A DNA stretch of 64,000 bases from Gilliamella sp. Pra-s52 (GTDB lineage: Bacteria; Pseudomonadota; Gammaproteobacteria; Enterobacterales; Orbaceae): NCBI RefSeq assembly GCF_009795805.1, contig NZ_WTEY01000004.1, forward strand, positions 113,033 to 177,032, read 5' to 3'. Under the pieces are notes generated by a model. The model saw only the letters and a program-made list of their open reading frames with translations. It searched no databases and was not told the origin of the DNA. A program made the position numbers and the translations under genes. Shown in pieces: positions 41,821-52,390 of the stretch; the stretch's first letter is position 1; each line of letters opens with the position of its first letter.

Positions 41821-42123
41821 TTAACAACTAAACCTAATAATAAATGAATAAACCCAAAATGCGAATAACAGCAAAATAATAACTGAGATAAATAACTTTT
41901 CTTTCTTTTTAGATAGAAAAAGTGGAATTAATAATGGTAGTAAAAAAACTAACACTATATACATATCACTTTGCGGATCATTATCATTGCCTGTTGGTAG
42001 CATGCATAAATTCAAAAATTCCTCCGGATATAGTTCTAACCAATATTCATGTTTGTTAGTTGAAAAAACGAATATAATAAAAAAACAAAATATTGCGTAT
42101 ATTGTTGCAAAGAAAGATTTCAT
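41821..42123 (-). CDS. Small hypothetical membrane protein
   Basis: 100 residues with three hydrophobic helices (about 3-20, 54-70, 76-95) and a 34-residue loop ('NKHEYWLELYPEEFLNLCML'). No family recognised. It is upstream of ybaN on the same strand and nearly touching, so both are probably cotranscribed. Confidence 0.6.
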   Translation of the reverse strand: MKSFFATIYAIFCFFIIFVFSTNKHEYWLELYPEEFLNLCMLPTGNDNDPQSDMYIVLVFLLPLLIPLFLSKKKEKLFISVIILLLFAFWVYSFIIRFSC

Positions 42124-42240
42124 TATTTATGATGTCGTTATTTAATTTATACCACTTTTATATTTTATTATATTCAATAAAAGCAATTAAACTACTTCGA
42201 AATAAAAAATAGCAAGTCATGTTGAACATTCTTTAAGAAT

Positions 42241-42317
42241 TGGCGGAACGGACGGGGCTCGAACCCGCGACCCCCTGCGTGACAGGCAGGTATTCTAACC
42301 AACTGAACTACCGCTCC
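42241..42317 (-). tRNA. tRNA-Asp (anticodon GTC)
   Basis: On the minus strand the 77-base gene begins GGAGCGGTAGTTCAGTTGGT, has anticodon loop CTGTCAC (GTC), T arm GCGGGTTCGAGCCCCGT and ends CCGTTCCGCCA with encoded CCA. It is nearly identical to E. coli tRNA-Asp and folds into a standard cloverleaf. No second tRNA lies beside it. The remaining spacers on both sides (42124-42240 and 42318-42433) hold no gene. Confidence 0.97.
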
Positions 42318-42433
42318 GCTTTGTTTGAGAGTTTTAATGCTACAGCATTAAAGTAGGCGTGATATTAAAGATTATTTTTATTCACGTCAATAATTTTTTT
42401 TAAATAAATGATTAACTGAATGCAAAATAATCA

Positions 42434-43168
42434 TTAATTCAAATTCCACAATGCTCCACCACTTTTTTTATCAATTTTTTTTAAAACAGATTCATGTTCG
42501 GAAAGTTCATATTCCGTTGCTTTTATTACTTTTAAAGGCACACCACTACGCTCTACTCTTTTTATTGCATTTGGTTCAGATGAAGATAAATTATTTTCTT
42601 CGGAACTAAAAGATAAAGTTGTTTGTCCCCCAGTCATAGCCAAATAAACTTCAGCTAAAATTTCAGCATCTAATAAAGCACCATGCAATGTTCGGTGAGA
42701 ATTATCTATCTGATAGCGTTCGCATAATGCATCTAAATTATTACGTTTACCAGGGAACAACCGTCTTGCCATCGACAAGGTATCAGTAACAAGACAATGA
42801 TCGGCTGTTTTAAAATCTAGCCCACAAAGACGAAATTCATAATCCATAAACCCCACATCAAACGAGGCGTTGTGAATTATTAATTCAGCACCATCAATAA
42901 ATTTAATAAAATCATGTGCGATTTTTTTAAAAATTGGCTTATCTTTAACAAAATCATCACTGATACCATGCACACTAAATGCTCCCTCATCAATTAAGCG
43001 TTCTGGATTAATGTAAACATGAAAATGGTTGCCTGTTAAACGGCGATTAACCATTTCAACCGCGCCAATTTCAATAATCTTATGCCCTTCATAATGGTTA
43101 TTGCCATCTTGATTCATACCGGTTGTTTCAGTATCTAAAACGATTTGTCGTGTATAATTATGTGTCAC
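42434..43168 (-). CDS. dnaQ: DNA polymerase III epsilon subunit (proofreading exonuclease)
   Basis: The 244-residue 3'-5' exonuclease of the replicase core. DEDDh motifs: 'IVLDTETTGMN' (Exo I), 'IIHNASFDVGFMDYE' (Exo II) and 'HRTLHGALLDAEILAEVYL' (Exo III with catalytic His). The C-terminal tail that binds the alpha subunit ends 'ESVLKKIDKKSGGALW'. Length matches E. coli (243). It is divergent from rnhA, the conserved arrangement. Confidence 0.97.
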   Translation of the reverse strand: MTHNYTRQIVLDTETTGMNQDGNNHYEGHKIIEIGAVEMVNRRLTGNHFHVYINPERLIDEGAFSVHGISDDFVKDKPIFKKIAHDFIKFIDGAELIIHNASFDVGFMDYEFRLCGLDFKTADHCLVTDTLSMARRLFPGKRNNLDALCERYQIDNSHRTLHGALLDAEILAEVYLAMTGGQTTLSFSSEENNLSSSEPNAIKRVERSGVPLKVIKATEYELSEHESVLKKIDKKSGGALWNLN

Positions 43169-43250
43169 TTTCTTCTCTTTTTATATCAACAATTGGGGAA
43201 ACGCATTTTTAATGATATAGTCTAGCACTAAAACCTTTTAATGTTGATAC

Positions 43251-43268
43251 CTACCTAAATCTAGGTAG
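43251..43268. promoter_or_regulatory. Palindrome in the dnaQ-rnhA divergent spacer
   Basis: CTACCTA-AATC-TAGGTAG is a perfect 7-bp inverted repeat in the 210-bp spacer between the divergent dnaQ and rnhA genes, where both promoters must lie. It could be an operator or a 5'-UTR hairpin; nothing identifies the factor. Confidence 0.5.
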
Positions 43269-43378
43269 TAGACAATTGGCTAAATTTATAGAGTATATAG
43301 TAAATAAATTAAAGTCCGTTAACTTGCCGTTTAATTGAGATAATTAATAAATTTAAATAGTTACAAAGAATCAACAAT

Positions 43379-43855
43379 ATGTTAAAAAAAATCGAAATAT
43401 ATACAGACGGTTCATGTCTTGGTAATCCTGGTCCTGGTGGATATGCTGCTATATTAAAATATAAACAAATTGAAAAAATATTATCAGAAGGTTTTTTTAA
43501 AACAACAAATAATCGAATGGAATTATTAGCTGCGATTGCCGCTTTAGAACAATTAAAGCAACCTTGCCAAATTGAGTTATATTCTGATAGCCAATATTTG
43601 CGTAATGGTATTATCAATTGGATTCATGGTTGGAAAAAAAATGGTTGGAAGACCGCTAATAAACAATCTGTAAAAAATGTTGATTTATGGAAAAGACTTG
43701 ATCAATTAGTACAAACTCATAAAATTGAGTGGATTTGGGTCAAAGGCCATGCTGGCCATATTGAAAACGAACGTTGCGACATTATAGCCAAAACACAAGC
43801 TCAATCGCCTACTTTGCAAGATACTGTATTTGAACAATCTATGCAGGATAATTGA
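43379..43855 (+). CDS. rnhA: Ribonuclease HI
   Basis: The 158-residue enzyme degrades RNA in RNA-DNA hybrids. Catalytic residues are visible: Asp in [17 protein letters not shown], Glu in [11 protein letters not shown], Asp in LYSDSQYL and the C-terminal Asp in 'ERCDIIAK'; the basic handle '[20 protein letters not shown]' is present. Length is close to E. coli (155). Divergent partner of dnaQ. Confidence 0.97.
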   Translation: MLKKIEIYTDGSCLGNPGPGGYAAILKYKQIEKILSEGFFKTTNNRMELLAAIAALEQLKQPCQIELYSDSQYLRNGIINWIHGWKKNGWKTANKQSVKNVDLWKRLDQLVQTHKIEWIWVKGHAGHIENERCDIIAKTQAQSPTLQDTVFEQSMQDN

Positions 43856-43950
43856 ATTGATAAAATAAAAAGTAGCTTTTTAGGCAACTTATATTTATAT
43901 AAAAAGTTTTGGTTTAAATCAATTACTCATAAATAATGGTAAAAAATAAT

Positions 43951-44679
43951 ATGTATCAACTTCATTGCATTCCAGTTTTAAAAGATAATTATATTTGGAT
44001 TTTAACCAATTCAGCCAATCAAGCCATAATTATTGATCCTGGTGAAGCCAAACCTGTCATTAATTATATAAACAAACATAGAATATCCCCTCTTGGAATT
44101 TTACTTACTCATCACCATATTGATCACACGGCTGGGGTGTGTGAATTAAAAGCACAATATCAAAACATTGATGTTTACGGCCCCAATGAGATCGATTTAC
44201 CAATTAATTATCTTATTAACCAAAATAAAGTTGATATTGGTGATTTTAGTTTTGATGTAATCGCTGTACCAGGGCATACTCTTGGTCATTTGGCTTATTA
44301 TTGTAGCCCCTATTTATTTTCTGGCGATACTCTATTTTCGGCTGGTTGTGGAAGAGTTTTTGAAGGTACTTATCAACAAATGTTAGATTCGCTAAAGCAA
44401 TTAAAACAGTTACCTGAAAATACTTTAATCTGTGCAAGTCATGAATATACTTTATCAAATTTAGCATTTGCACTTCAAATGTTGCCCGATGATACAAATA
44501 TCAAAGATTATTTAAATTTGATTTCGAAAAAACAAATGACATTACCGTCTATTTTGTCTAAAGAAAAACAAATTAACTTATTTTTAAGATGTCATGAACA
44601 AAAATTGCAAAATAAATTTAATTTTAACAATGAATTAGATTTATTTTCTTTTTTTAGAAGCCAAAAGGACATTTTTTAG
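43951..44679 (+). CDS. gloB: Hydroxyacylglutathione hydrolase (glyoxalase II)
   Basis: About 242 residues from the ATG at 43951 (MYQLHCIPVLKDNYIWILTN). An earlier ATG at 43936 adds five residues. It hydrolyses S-lactoylglutathione to lactate and glutathione in methylglyoxal detoxification. Metallo-beta-lactamase motif THHHIDHTAG, 'VPGHTLGHLAYY', 'FSGDTLFSAGCGRVFEGT' and 'CASHEYTLSNLAFA' supply the two-metal site. Length close to E. coli GloB (251). Just upstream of mltD, as in enterobacteria. Confidence 0.95.
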   Translation: MYQLHCIPVLKDNYIWILTNSANQAIIIDPGEAKPVINYINKHRISPLGILLTHHHIDHTAGVCELKAQYQNIDVYGPNEIDLPINYLINQNKVDIGDFSFDVIAVPGHTLGHLAYYCSPYLFSGDTLFSAGCGRVFEGTYQQMLDSLKQLKQLPENTLICASHEYTLSNLAFALQMLPDDTNIKDYLNLISKKQMTLPSILSKEKQINLFLRCHEQKLQNKFNFNNELDLFSFFRSQKDIF

Positions 44680-44720
44680 GTATAATGCCACACTTAATTT
44701 GGGTAAAAACTTACGGACTA

Positions 44721-45956
44721 ATGAAAAAGTTATTAATATTTACAGTATTATGTTTGTTTTTAATCGCATGTCAGCATCATGGACCACGATATAACCCTGT
44801 TGTTAGAATAAAATATTCAAAAAACACTGCTAACAGTATAAATGGCTCCAGTAATTATGTGTCTATCACTCAGAATCCATGGCAATATATGCTTAATCAG
44901 ATTGATGCGAATATTCCTGAAAATAGTAGAATTAATGCAGAAAGAGAGCGATTATTGCGTAATCCTAAAGGGTTTGAAGCGGTTGCCTTACGTTCAGAGC
45001 CTTATGTTTATTACATTATTAATCAGCTTCGTAAAAATAATTTGCCAGCTGAGCTAGCTTTAATTCCTCTTATCGAAAGTGCTTATGATCCACTTGCTAC
45101 ATCACCAGCACAAGCGGCAGGTTTATGGCAATTTGTTCCAATTACAGCTAAAGAATATGGGCTACAGCAAAGTAGATCATTTGATGCCCGTAGAGATCTT
45201 ATTGCATCCACTAACTCTGCAATTTCTTTGTTACAAAATTTAAATAGCCGTTTTAATGGGGATTGGTTATTAACACTTGCGGCTTATAATGCTGGTGAAG
45301 GTCGGGTCAAAAAAGCCATTGAAAAAAATCAGGCAAAAGGTTTACCTGTTAATTATTGGTCACTAGATTTGCCAACTGAAACTATGCATTATGTTCCTAA
45401 AATATTAGCTATAATTGATATTGTTAAAAATAATAAACGATATGGTATCAAGTTACCTGATTGTAATTATGAAAATTCACTTGTTAGGATTGATATATCT
45501 AAAAATATTTCATTAGCTAAAATTGCTCAATATTCTAAACTTTCACTTGATGAGCTAACAACATACAATGCAGGATACGTACAACAAACAGTAAACGGTC
45601 CTTTCCATTTACTTGTTCCTTATGTTCATGCTAAAGATTTATTTACAAAATTACAAAAAGAAAATCTTGTTGCAAATGAAATTACAGAACTTTTACAAGA
45701 TACACCACATCCTAATATGCCATTTGAATTTAGAGCAAGTTTAATTCAAAAAAGTGGTATAACAAATAGAATTAATTTCCCCAAAAATGTAAAAAAGATT
45801 GCTTATCTTGTTAAAGCTGGAGATAGTCTTTACTCGATAGCTCAAAATTATCGTGTAAAAATTACCGATATATTACAATGGAATAATTTAAAAAACTCTA
45901 AAGTACAAGAGGGTGATATCTTAACCATTAATCTTGCTAATGCAAATCCAATTTAA
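44721..45956 (+). CDS. mltD: Membrane-bound lytic murein transglycosylase D
   Basis: 411 residues from the ATG at 44721, chosen because it gives a lipoprotein signal with lipobox LIAC (MKKLLIFTVLCLFLIACQHH). It cleaves peptidoglycan glycan strands. The SLT domain (about 95-220) has catalytic Glu119 in 'IPLIESAYDPLATSPAQAAG', then 'LWQFVPITAKEYGL' and 'LTLAAYNAGEGRVKKAI'. A C-terminal LysM domain ('YLVKAGDSLYSIAQNYRVKI') follows; E. coli MltD has two, so one repeat seems shorter or diverged. Confidence 0.92.
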   Translation: MKKLLIFTVLCLFLIACQHHGPRYNPVVRIKYSKNTANSINGSSNYVSITQNPWQYMLNQIDANIPENSRINAERERLLRNPKGFEAVALRSEPYVYYIINQLRKNNLPAELALIPLIESAYDPLATSPAQAAGLWQFVPITAKEYGLQQSRSFDARRDLIASTNSAISLLQNLNSRFNGDWLLTLAAYNAGEGRVKKAIEKNQAKGLPVNYWSLDLPTETMHYVPKILAIIDIVKNNKRYGIKLPDCNYENSLVRIDISKNISLAKIAQYSKLSLDELTTYNAGYVQQTVNGPFHLLVPYVHAKDLFTKLQKENLVANEITELLQDTPHPNMPFEFRASLIQKSGITNRINFPKNVKKIAYLVKAGDSLYSIAQNYRVKITDILQWNNLKNSKVQEGDILTINLANANPI

Positions 45957-46722
45957 AATTAACAAATAAAGGGTTATGATCTGATGCTGCGGTTTTAATA
46001 ATTTGAGCTGTATCAAGTTGTAGCCCTCGATAAAAAATAAAATCAAGTGGTCTACCCATAAATTTTTTTCGAATATCAATATCAACTGAAAAATTAACTG
46101 GCTTAAGTTCAATTGAACTTACAAGTTGATATAATAAATTCATTCTCTGCTTGCTCCAAGCATTAAAGTCTCCAGCTAAAATAACTGGACCATCGTGTTC
46201 CTTTATTCTATTTAATAGCATATGTATTTGTTGTCTATAAACTTTTACACCAATGCTAAAATTTACAGAATGAATATTTGCAACTAATAATTTTTGTTTG
46301 GAATGACTAATAGGATAAATAGTAATCAAAGCAGATTTAGGTACTCGAATTAATGGTTCTTTTTCTTTAAAAGAAAAAATTGAGGTCGGTAATGAATCAG
46401 AGATTGTCATTACGCCAGCATAGATGCCATTCAAACAATAAGCAGGAACATGATCTGCAATTTTATTATGATGTGAAATAAAATTAAGTAATTGAGCCGT
46501 TGTCTGGGCTTCTTGCAATAAAATTAGTTTAGCTTTATCCGCATATTGTTTAAGTACATCAATACAATCAACTCTTTTTTGTTTAAAAATATTCCAAACT
46601 AAAATCGAAAATGATGATTGTTCGATTAACGGTTTATTTATTGTTATTGGGTGATTAGGCAAAATCAACTCAACCTCGTTGCTTGCCTGATATCGTAATG
46701 TATAACACCGTTTTTTAAACAT
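45937..46722 (-). CDS. yafD: Endonuclease/exonuclease/phosphatase-family protein YafD
   Basis: 261 residues of the EEP fold: '[15 protein letters not shown]' (metal Asn), 'LILLQEAQT' (metal Glu), '[13 protein letters not shown]', '[16 protein letters not shown]' (catalytic Asp-Asn) and '[14 protein letters not shown]' (terminal Asp-His). The substrate is unknown; family members act on nucleic acids or phospholipids. It overlaps the 3' end of gshA by eight bases, so it is cotranscribed, and its 3' end overlaps the mltD stop region convergently. Confidence 0.85.
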   Translation of the reverse strand: MFKKRCYTLRYQASNEVELILPNHPITINKPLIEQSSFSILVWNIFKQKRVDCIDVLKQYADKAKLILLQEAQTTAQLLNFISHHNKIADHVPAYCLNGIYAGVMTISDSLPTSIFSFKEKEPLIRVPKSALITIYPISHSKQKLLVANIHSVNFSIGVKVYRQQIHMLLNRIKEHDGPVILAGDFNAWSKQRMNLLYQLVSSIELKPVNFSVDIDIRKKFMGRPLDFIFYRGLQLDTAQIIKTAASDHNPLFVNFKLDLH

Positions 46723-48286
46723 TTTTATTGTTCAATTTTTGTTTTAAGTATTCATCAAAAGATAAAGTATCGCCCTGCTCTTTCTTTTTTTGTTTTTCAA
46801 TAGATGAATTACGTTGCTGAATAAAATCACCATCTGTTAATAATGATAAAGGTTCAGACAGAAGCTGTTTTTTATATTGGTTTGCTAAAGCTAAACCAAA
46901 TTTTGCAGTACCTAAATCACTTATTGCTTGCAGTGTTCTTGCTGATAAAGTTAATTCAGGTTGATCAAACATTAAATCTAGTCGTTCACAAACTTTCCGA
47001 TATTGTTGTTTATCATCCTTATGATCTAAAACATCAGCTACTCGTAATAAATCTTTAAATAACTCATGCCCAACTTTGGCCAAAGGTTCTCGATGGCTGT
47101 CACAGCCTATACCAATTTCAAGTCCAGGCTTTCGCCCTTCCATGATAACTCTATTCCAATTTAATTTAGCACACTCTAGTTCTTGGCTGCTCATTTCAGG
47201 GGCTGGTGCTAATGCACACCAAATTAAAAATAGGTCGATAAAGCGAACTTGCTCTTCAGTAATTCCCACTGGTGAAAACGGATTAACATCTAATGCCCGA
47301 ACTTCAATATATTCAATCCCACCTCGTAAAAGTGCATCAGAAGGTAATTCCTGTGCCATTGGCACTCGTTTAGGGCGAATAGGTGCATAAAACTCATTTT
47401 CTATTTGTAAAATATTATCATTTAATTGTCGATAATGGCCATTAACTTTTATGCCTAATTGTGTAAATTCAGCTGATTTTGTTCGTGTTGCACGTTTTAA
47501 TCCTTCAGCATATGTATCTAAATGGTTAAATGTAATGCCTAGCTGTTTTTGTGCGTTATTTGTATACCCAATATCACTTAATCTTAAGGATGTCGCATAA
47601 GGCAAATAACAATTGCCATTTGTTTGTTCAATAAAGGCTTTGGCTTTTTGTGGATCTTGAATAAATGAAGAACACATTGATGGCGATGCACCAAACAAAT
47701 AAGGAATAACCCAACCAAATCGGTAATAGTTACGAATCAAAGTAAAGTAACCTTCAGAAATAACAACCTTACCCTCTTCTGAATTTTTTACACCATCTCT
47801 TGCTTGCCAAAATGCCATCGGCAATGAAAAATTATAATGAACACCTGATATCGTTTGCATCATTGCACCATAGCGGTTTTTTAAACCTTCCCGATAAACC
47901 GTTTTGAAAAGTCCTTCATTTGATGAACCATATTGCGCTAAAATAATATCATCTTCGTTAGCTACAAAACATGGCATGCTCAATGGCCACATCATCTCAT
48001 CACCAATATTTACGCTAGCATAACGATGTAAATCTCGTAAAAATGTTAACATATAATCAATATTAGTATTAACAGGTGTTATAAACTCTAACATCGACTC
48101 AGCAAAGTCGGTGGTAATCCATGGGTGTGTTAATGCAGCGCCAATTTTAGAAGGAAAAGAAGTTTTCGATAATGATCCATCAGGTAAAATGCGTAAAGTT
48201 TCACGTTCTACACCACGTTGAATACCTTGTAAAATGGTATAGTGTTTTTCTAACCAATTAAGTGCTTTTGATACATCTGGAATCAT
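46715..48286 (-). CDS. gshA: Glutamate-cysteine ligase
   Basis: The 523-residue ATP-dependent enzyme makes gamma-glutamylcysteine, first step of glutathione synthesis. N-terminal '[20 protein letters not shown]' with catalytic-region Glu, '[19 protein letters not shown]', '[10 protein letters not shown]' and '[12 protein letters not shown]' are class I proteobacterial GshA blocks. Length matches E. coli (518). Upstream 48287-48519 is an AT-rich spacer without a gene. It supports glutathione-dependent GloB in the same neighbourhood. Confidence 0.97.
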   Translation of the reverse strand: MIPDVSKALNWLEKHYTILQGIQRGVERETLRILPDGSLSKTSFPSKIGAALTHPWITTDFAESMLEFITPVNTNIDYMLTFLRDLHRYASVNIGDEMMWPLSMPCFVANEDDIILAQYGSSNEGLFKTVYREGLKNRYGAMMQTISGVHYNFSLPMAFWQARDGVKNSEEGKVVISEGYFTLIRNYYRFGWVIPYLFGASPSMCSSFIQDPQKAKAFIEQTNGNCYLPYATSLRLSDIGYTNNAQKQLGITFNHLDTYAEGLKRATRTKSAEFTQLGIKVNGHYRQLNDNILQIENEFYAPIRPKRVPMAQELPSDALLRGGIEYIEVRALDVNPFSPVGITEEQVRFIDLFLIWCALAPAPEMSSQELECAKLNWNRVIMEGRKPGLEIGIGCDSHREPLAKVGHELFKDLLRVADVLDHKDDKQQYRKVCERLDLMFDQPELTLSARTLQAISDLGTAKFGLALANQYKKQLLSEPLSLLTDGDFIQQRNSSIEKQKKKEQGDTLSFDEYLKQKLNNKNV

Positions 48287-48519
48287 ATTTATACTTCCTT
48301 AAAATGAAGTTATTTGATTTTTTATATTAACATAATTTATGTATTAACTATGGGCTAATTTAATAACGTTTAAAATAAAAATTAGTAGTATTTTGTGAAA
48401 GAGGTAATTCAACAAATTGTAATTATTTATGTTTACCCAAAAATATCTAATTTTAATTATACTTTTAAATAATATCTATTTCATAGATAGGAGATAGTAT
48501 TTTTGTTTTTATTATTAGC

Positions 48520-49668
48520 TTACTTAGACTTTTTTTGTAATAAAACTAACACTTCCATATGTGAAGTCTGTGGAAACATATCAAATAACTGTACTTTTTG
48601 GATTTGATAAATTGACAATAATGATAAATCATCAATTAATGAAAATAAGTTACAACTTGAATATAAAATATAATTAGGAGCCATTTGCTCTAAATACTGT
48701 ATAAGTATCTTTCCCGCCCCTCGTCTTGGAGGATTCAATAAAACTAAATCGGGTACATTTTGTTGAGCTATCGCATATTGTGTTGCATCAAAAGACTTAA
48801 AAACTAGCTGTTTAAAACCGAGCCTTTCTGCTGATAAGGTTGCACATTCAATTGCATCAGAGTTAATTTCAATACCAGTTAGTTGAATATTTTTTTTAGT
48901 AGAATGGCTAACACAGCTTAAACCAAATCCGCCTACTCCACAAAATAGATCCCAAATAGATTTCACATTTAAATTTGTGACCCAGTCACTTGCTGTCTTG
49001 TAAAGATTGTTAGCAACATAGGTATTTGTTTGAAAGAAACTTTTAGATTTTATAAACAATGGAATCTCATTCAAAGTTATCGATAAAAAGGAATTCTCAG
49101 TTAGCTCGATCTCTTCATCTCCTTCTAAAATAGCTGAATGATTAGGTTGAATGTTAATTGAAACGACTTGTAGACTTTGAATTTTTTCTTGCAATTGATG
49201 AAAAGAACGCTTAATTTTCTCGACAAATTTGTGTGATCTTAAAACAAAGCGCAACATAAAACTACTCGTCTCATTGCAACTGCTTTCTGTAATAATAACA
49301 AACTTCAGCTCGCCTTTTCGCTTATTAATATTATAAGGTACTAAGCCTTGTTTTCTGATATAAGTTCTCACTATTTTCAGAATGTTTTGCATATTATTTG
49401 AATAGAGCGGACAATCACAAAGATCAACTACCTCATTACCAGTCTGAACACCTAATATCGGTTTTTCAACCGTACCTAATACCGCCATTTTGGCTTTATT
49501 ACGAAAAGCAGATTCTTTGCTGGCAAAAGGCTTTTTCACTTCTATAGGATTAAATTTACTTAGTTGCTGAATCAGAGTTGTTTGTTTCTGTTCTAATTGT
49601 GTTTGATAAGGGTGATTTATCCATTGACATGACAAACATTTTTTTTGTTGATAAAAGTGACATTGCAT
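48520..49668 (-). CDS. rlmC: 23S rRNA (uracil-747-C5)-methyltransferase RlmC
   Basis: The 382-residue SAM-dependent enzyme methylates U747 of 23S rRNA. The Fe-S cysteines are at the N-terminus (C3, C12, C15; MQCHFYQQKKCLSCQW) plus CDCPLYS near 88-90. Methyltransferase motifs: 'IWDLFCGVGGFGLSC', 'LNPPRRGAG' and catalytic 'YILYSSCN'. Length fits E. coli RlmC (375). The start ATG directly precedes the first cysteine block as in the family. Confidence 0.93.
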   Translation of the reverse strand: MQCHFYQQKKCLSCQWINHPYQTQLEQKQTTLIQQLSKFNPIEVKKPFASKESAFRNKAKMAVLGTVEKPILGVQTGNEVVDLCDCPLYSNNMQNILKIVRTYIRKQGLVPYNINKRKGELKFVIITESSCNETSSFMLRFVLRSHKFVEKIKRSFHQLQEKIQSLQVVSINIQPNHSAILEGDEEIELTENSFLSITLNEIPLFIKSKSFFQTNTYVANNLYKTASDWVTNLNVKSIWDLFCGVGGFGLSCVSHSTKKNIQLTGIEINSDAIECATLSAERLGFKQLVFKSFDATQYAIAQQNVPDLVLLNPPRRGAGKILIQYLEQMAPNYILYSSCNLFSLIDDLSLLSIYQIQKVQLFDMFPQTSHMEVLVLLQKKSK

Positions 49669-49887
49669 TATGATTAAGGCCTTTTTTATAATAAATATAT
49701 TATATATAAAATTGAACTAATATAATAAATAGTTTCGAATTTTATACTAAAACACATGTTTTTCAGAAAAATTTTTACAAAAAAATTATAAGAATATAGA
49801 TAAAATGTGTAGTTAATCATCTGTTATGATTTGACGAAACACAGCTGTATGATAGGATATTGCCATCAACATTATAGGAAAAATTTA

Positions 49888-50676
49888 ATGTCTATTAAGT
49901 TAAAAAACCTCGAAGAAATCGAAAAAATGCGCATAGCAGGAAAGCTTGCTGCTGAAGTATTAGAAATGATTGAACCCTATGTTAAGCCAGGTATTAGTAC
50001 TGGAGAACTGGATAAAATCTGCTATGAATATATCGTTAATGTTCAAAAAGCGATTCCTGCAAATATTGGTTATAGCGGTTATCAACATACAAGCTGTATT
50101 TCAATTAATGATGTGGTTTGTCATGGCATTCCAAGTTTTGATAAAAAAATAAAAGATGGTGACATCCTTAATATTGATGTAACCGTGATTAAAGATGGTT
50201 ATCATGGTGATACATCAAGAATGTACATAGCAGGTAAACCGACAATTGTTGGTGAAAAGCTGTGTCAAGTAGCACAAGAAAGCTTATATGAATCGATCAG
50301 AATTATAAAACCAGGTATTCGTCTAAAAGAAATTGGTAAAACAATCCAAAAATATGTTGATAAATTTGGATTTTCATCTGTTCGTGAATATTGTGGACAC
50401 GGTATTGGCAAGGTATATCATGATGAGCCTCAAGTTTTACATTATGATGCTGATGATGGCGGTGTCATTTTAAAACCAGGGATGACATTTACGATTGAAC
50501 CAATGATAAATACAGGTGATTGGCGTACTCGCACTATGAAAGATGGTTGGACAGTCAAAACTAAAGACCATGGGCTTTCCGCTCAATATGAGCATACTAT
50601 TTTAGTTACTGACAATGGAGTTGAAGTCTTAACATTGCGTAGTAATGAAAACTTCCCTCGTATTATTGAACACTAA
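49888..50676 (+). CDS. map: Methionine aminopeptidase type I
   Basis: 263 residues from the ATG at 49888, preceded by AGGAAAA and aligning with E. coli Map 'MAISIKTPEDIEKMRVAGRLAAEVLEMI'. It removes initiator methionine. Metal ligands: Asp in 'LNIDVTVIKDGYHGDTSRMY' (two), His in 'EYCGHGIGKVYHDEPQ', Glu in 'GMTFTIEPM' and Glu in 'QYEHTILVT'. The longer frame from 49831 lacks a counterpart in Map and is not used. Confidence 0.97.
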   Translation: MSIKLKNLEEIEKMRIAGKLAAEVLEMIEPYVKPGISTGELDKICYEYIVNVQKAIPANIGYSGYQHTSCISINDVVCHGIPSFDKKIKDGDILNIDVTVIKDGYHGDTSRMYIAGKPTIVGEKLCQVAQESLYESIRIIKPGIRLKEIGKTIQKYVDKFGFSSVREYCGHGIGKVYHDEPQVLHYDADDGGVILKPGMTFTIEPMINTGDWRTRTMKDGWTVKTKDHGLSAQYEHTILVTDNGVEVLTLRSNENFPRIIEH

Positions 50677-50685
50677 ATAAAAAAA

Positions 50686-50712
50686 GATTCAACAATAGCT
50701 TATTGTTGAATC
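50686..50712. terminator. Bidirectional hairpin between map and cnoX
   Basis: GATTCAACAATA-GCT-TATTGTTGAATC is a perfect 12-bp stem with an A-rich left and T-containing right flank, between convergent genes. It should end both transcripts. Confidence 0.85.
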
Positions 50713-50729
50713 TCTTCATTTAATAAACT

Positions 50730-51599
50730 TTAATACAATAAAGTATAAAGTTTACGGCGATATGAGCTTGCTAATGGATTACTTGTGCCGAGAGCAGCTA
50801 GCAAATCAAGTAATGTTTTTTTCACCTGCCCTTCGCCTACATTAAGATCTTGGGTAAGTGGTTTAAATAATAACTCTAATGCCTCTTCATGACGTCCAAC
50901 TTGCATTAATTGAGATGATAACTGAATCATAAGTTCAACATTATCAGGTTGCTTAGCTAGTTCAGCTTGTAATAATTGCAATTCAGGTGAATTTGCTGCT
51001 TGTTCAAGTAACTCGATTTCAGCTTGTAAACCATGAAAAGTGGAATCTTGATCTTGTAGAGGAATTGTTGCAAGCACATCTTTAGCTTCACTTAATTGTT
51101 TTTGTTCTATTTGTGATTTTGCTAGCATTAAAGCAATATCTGTTCTTGGTTTCCCAAGATGATCAGTAAGCGCTTTCCAAGCTTGTCTTAATAAAGGTAA
51201 TGCTTGTTCATATTTTGCTTCATTAAATAAGTTTTTTGCCTCAATAAGTTTTAGTTCATCTTCGTTAGGTAAAAACTTTATTAAAAATTCTTTGATCGTT
51301 TCTTCTGACTGTGGGCCTTGAAAACCATCAACAGGTTGACCATTTTGAAAAAGATAAACAGTTGGAATTGCTCTTAAACCAAATTGAGCTGCTAGCATTT
51401 GTTCTTCATCACAATTAAGGCTAGCTAAAATAAATTGACCATGGTGTTCATTAGCTAATTTTGTCAATACGTTTGTCATTGCTTCATAATTTGGACTTCT
51501 TGCAGACCAAAAATAAAACAATACAGGGGATTGAGAGGATCTTTCTATAATCTCTTGAATATTTTGTTCATTAACATCAAAAATAAATTGGTTTTGCAT
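50730..51599 (-). CDS. cnoX: CnoX (YbbN) thioredoxin-fold co-chaperone
   Basis: 289 residues: an N-terminal thioredoxin domain (about 1-110) followed by TPR helices. CnoX protects clients from oxidation and hands them to GroEL or DnaK. The active-site position reads SARSPNYE, so the CxxC pair is absent (E. coli has SxxC), meaning no redox activity and also no mixed-disulfide cysteine at that spot. 'FGLRAIPTVYLFQNGQPVDGF' contains the thioredoxin cis-Pro. Next to ybbO in the same order as in E. coli. Confidence 0.92.
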   Translation of the reverse strand: MQNQFIFDVNEQNIQEIIERSSQSPVLFYFWSARSPNYEAMTNVLTKLANEHHGQFILASLNCDEEQMLAAQFGLRAIPTVYLFQNGQPVDGFQGPQSEETIKEFLIKFLPNEDELKLIEAKNLFNEAKYEQALPLLRQAWKALTDHLGKPRTDIALMLAKSQIEQKQLSEAKDVLATIPLQDQDSTFHGLQAEIELLEQAANSPELQLLQAELAKQPDNVELMIQLSSQLMQVGRHEEALELLFKPLTQDLNVGEGQVKKTLLDLLAALGTSNPLASSYRRKLYTLLY

Positions 51600-51619
51600 A
51601 TTATGTCCTAGGTATATGG

Positions 51620-52390
51620 TTATTTATTCTTTAAAATTTTATCCATTAATTTATCTGGAAGCAAACGTTTAGCAATGGCAGCAATTTTAGTTATTTTTGT
51701 TACCCTGTAACGTATTTTAGGGGTTTTATTTTCAAGCGCATGAAATAAATAAGGTAACACGGCTTCTGGTGGTAACGTAAATCGTTTGGCAATAGGTGGG
51801 TTTTTTACAATATTTTCTTTTTCTGTTTGATTAACATTATTTGAAAAATACGTTTTTAATGGTCCTGGTTCAATCAGACTAACTTTGATATTGGTATTAG
51901 CTAATTCTAATCTTAGTACATCGGACCACGCTTCTAATGCATACTTACTTGCAGAATAAGCACCACGACCAGGAGTAGCAATAATACCAACAATTGAACT
52001 TGTTTGAATAATTCGTCCTTCATTTTGTTCAAGCATCGCAGGAAGTAACAGTTGAGTTAATTGATGAATCCCAAAGAAATTAGTTGAAAATTGTGATTCC
52101 AACTGCTCACGACTAATAGTATTTAATCGCCCATACACACCAAAACCTGCATTATTAAATAATGCATCTAATTTACCATTTGTTAAGGTTAAAACTTCCT
52201 GAGCTGCTTGGTCAACTGAGTCGGGATTATCTAAATCAAGCAAAACTGTTTCAAAACCTTGCTCAATAAGTTTTTTTTGATCAGATAGTCTGCGACATGA
52301 TGCAATAACGCGATACCCTCGTTTTTTTAAGGCAATGGCCGACACTAAACCTATTCCACTCGAACAGCCCGTAATAAAAATAGTTCGCAA
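51620..52390 (-). CDS. ybbO: SDR-family oxidoreductase YbbO
   Basis: A 256-residue NADP-dependent short-chain dehydrogenase: cofactor loop 'TGCSSGIGL' (8-16), 'LFNNAGFGVYG' near 86, catalytic Ser in 'QTSSIVGIIATPGRGAYSASKYALEAW' with Tyr-x3-Lys. E. coli YbbO reduces aldehydes. It lies 20 bp upstream of cnoX in one operon. Confidence 0.9.
   Translation of the reverse strand: MRTIFITGCSSGIGLVSAIALKKRGYRVIASCRRLSDQKKLIEQGFETVLLDLDNPDSVDQAAQEVLTLTNGKLDALFNNAGFGVYGRLNTISREQLESQFSTNFFGIHQLTQLLLPAMLEQNEGRIIQTSSIVGIIATPGRGAYSASKYALEAWSDVLRLELANTNIKVSLIEPGPLKTYFSNNVNQTEKENIVKNPPIAKRFTLPPEAVLPYLFHALENKTPKIRYRVTKITKIAAIAKRLLPDKLMDKILKNK

Noticed and set aside
49831..49887. 19-residue N-terminal extension of Map
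   Set aside because: No counterpart in the family, and the internal ATG at 49888 has the ribosome site and aligns with known Map starts.
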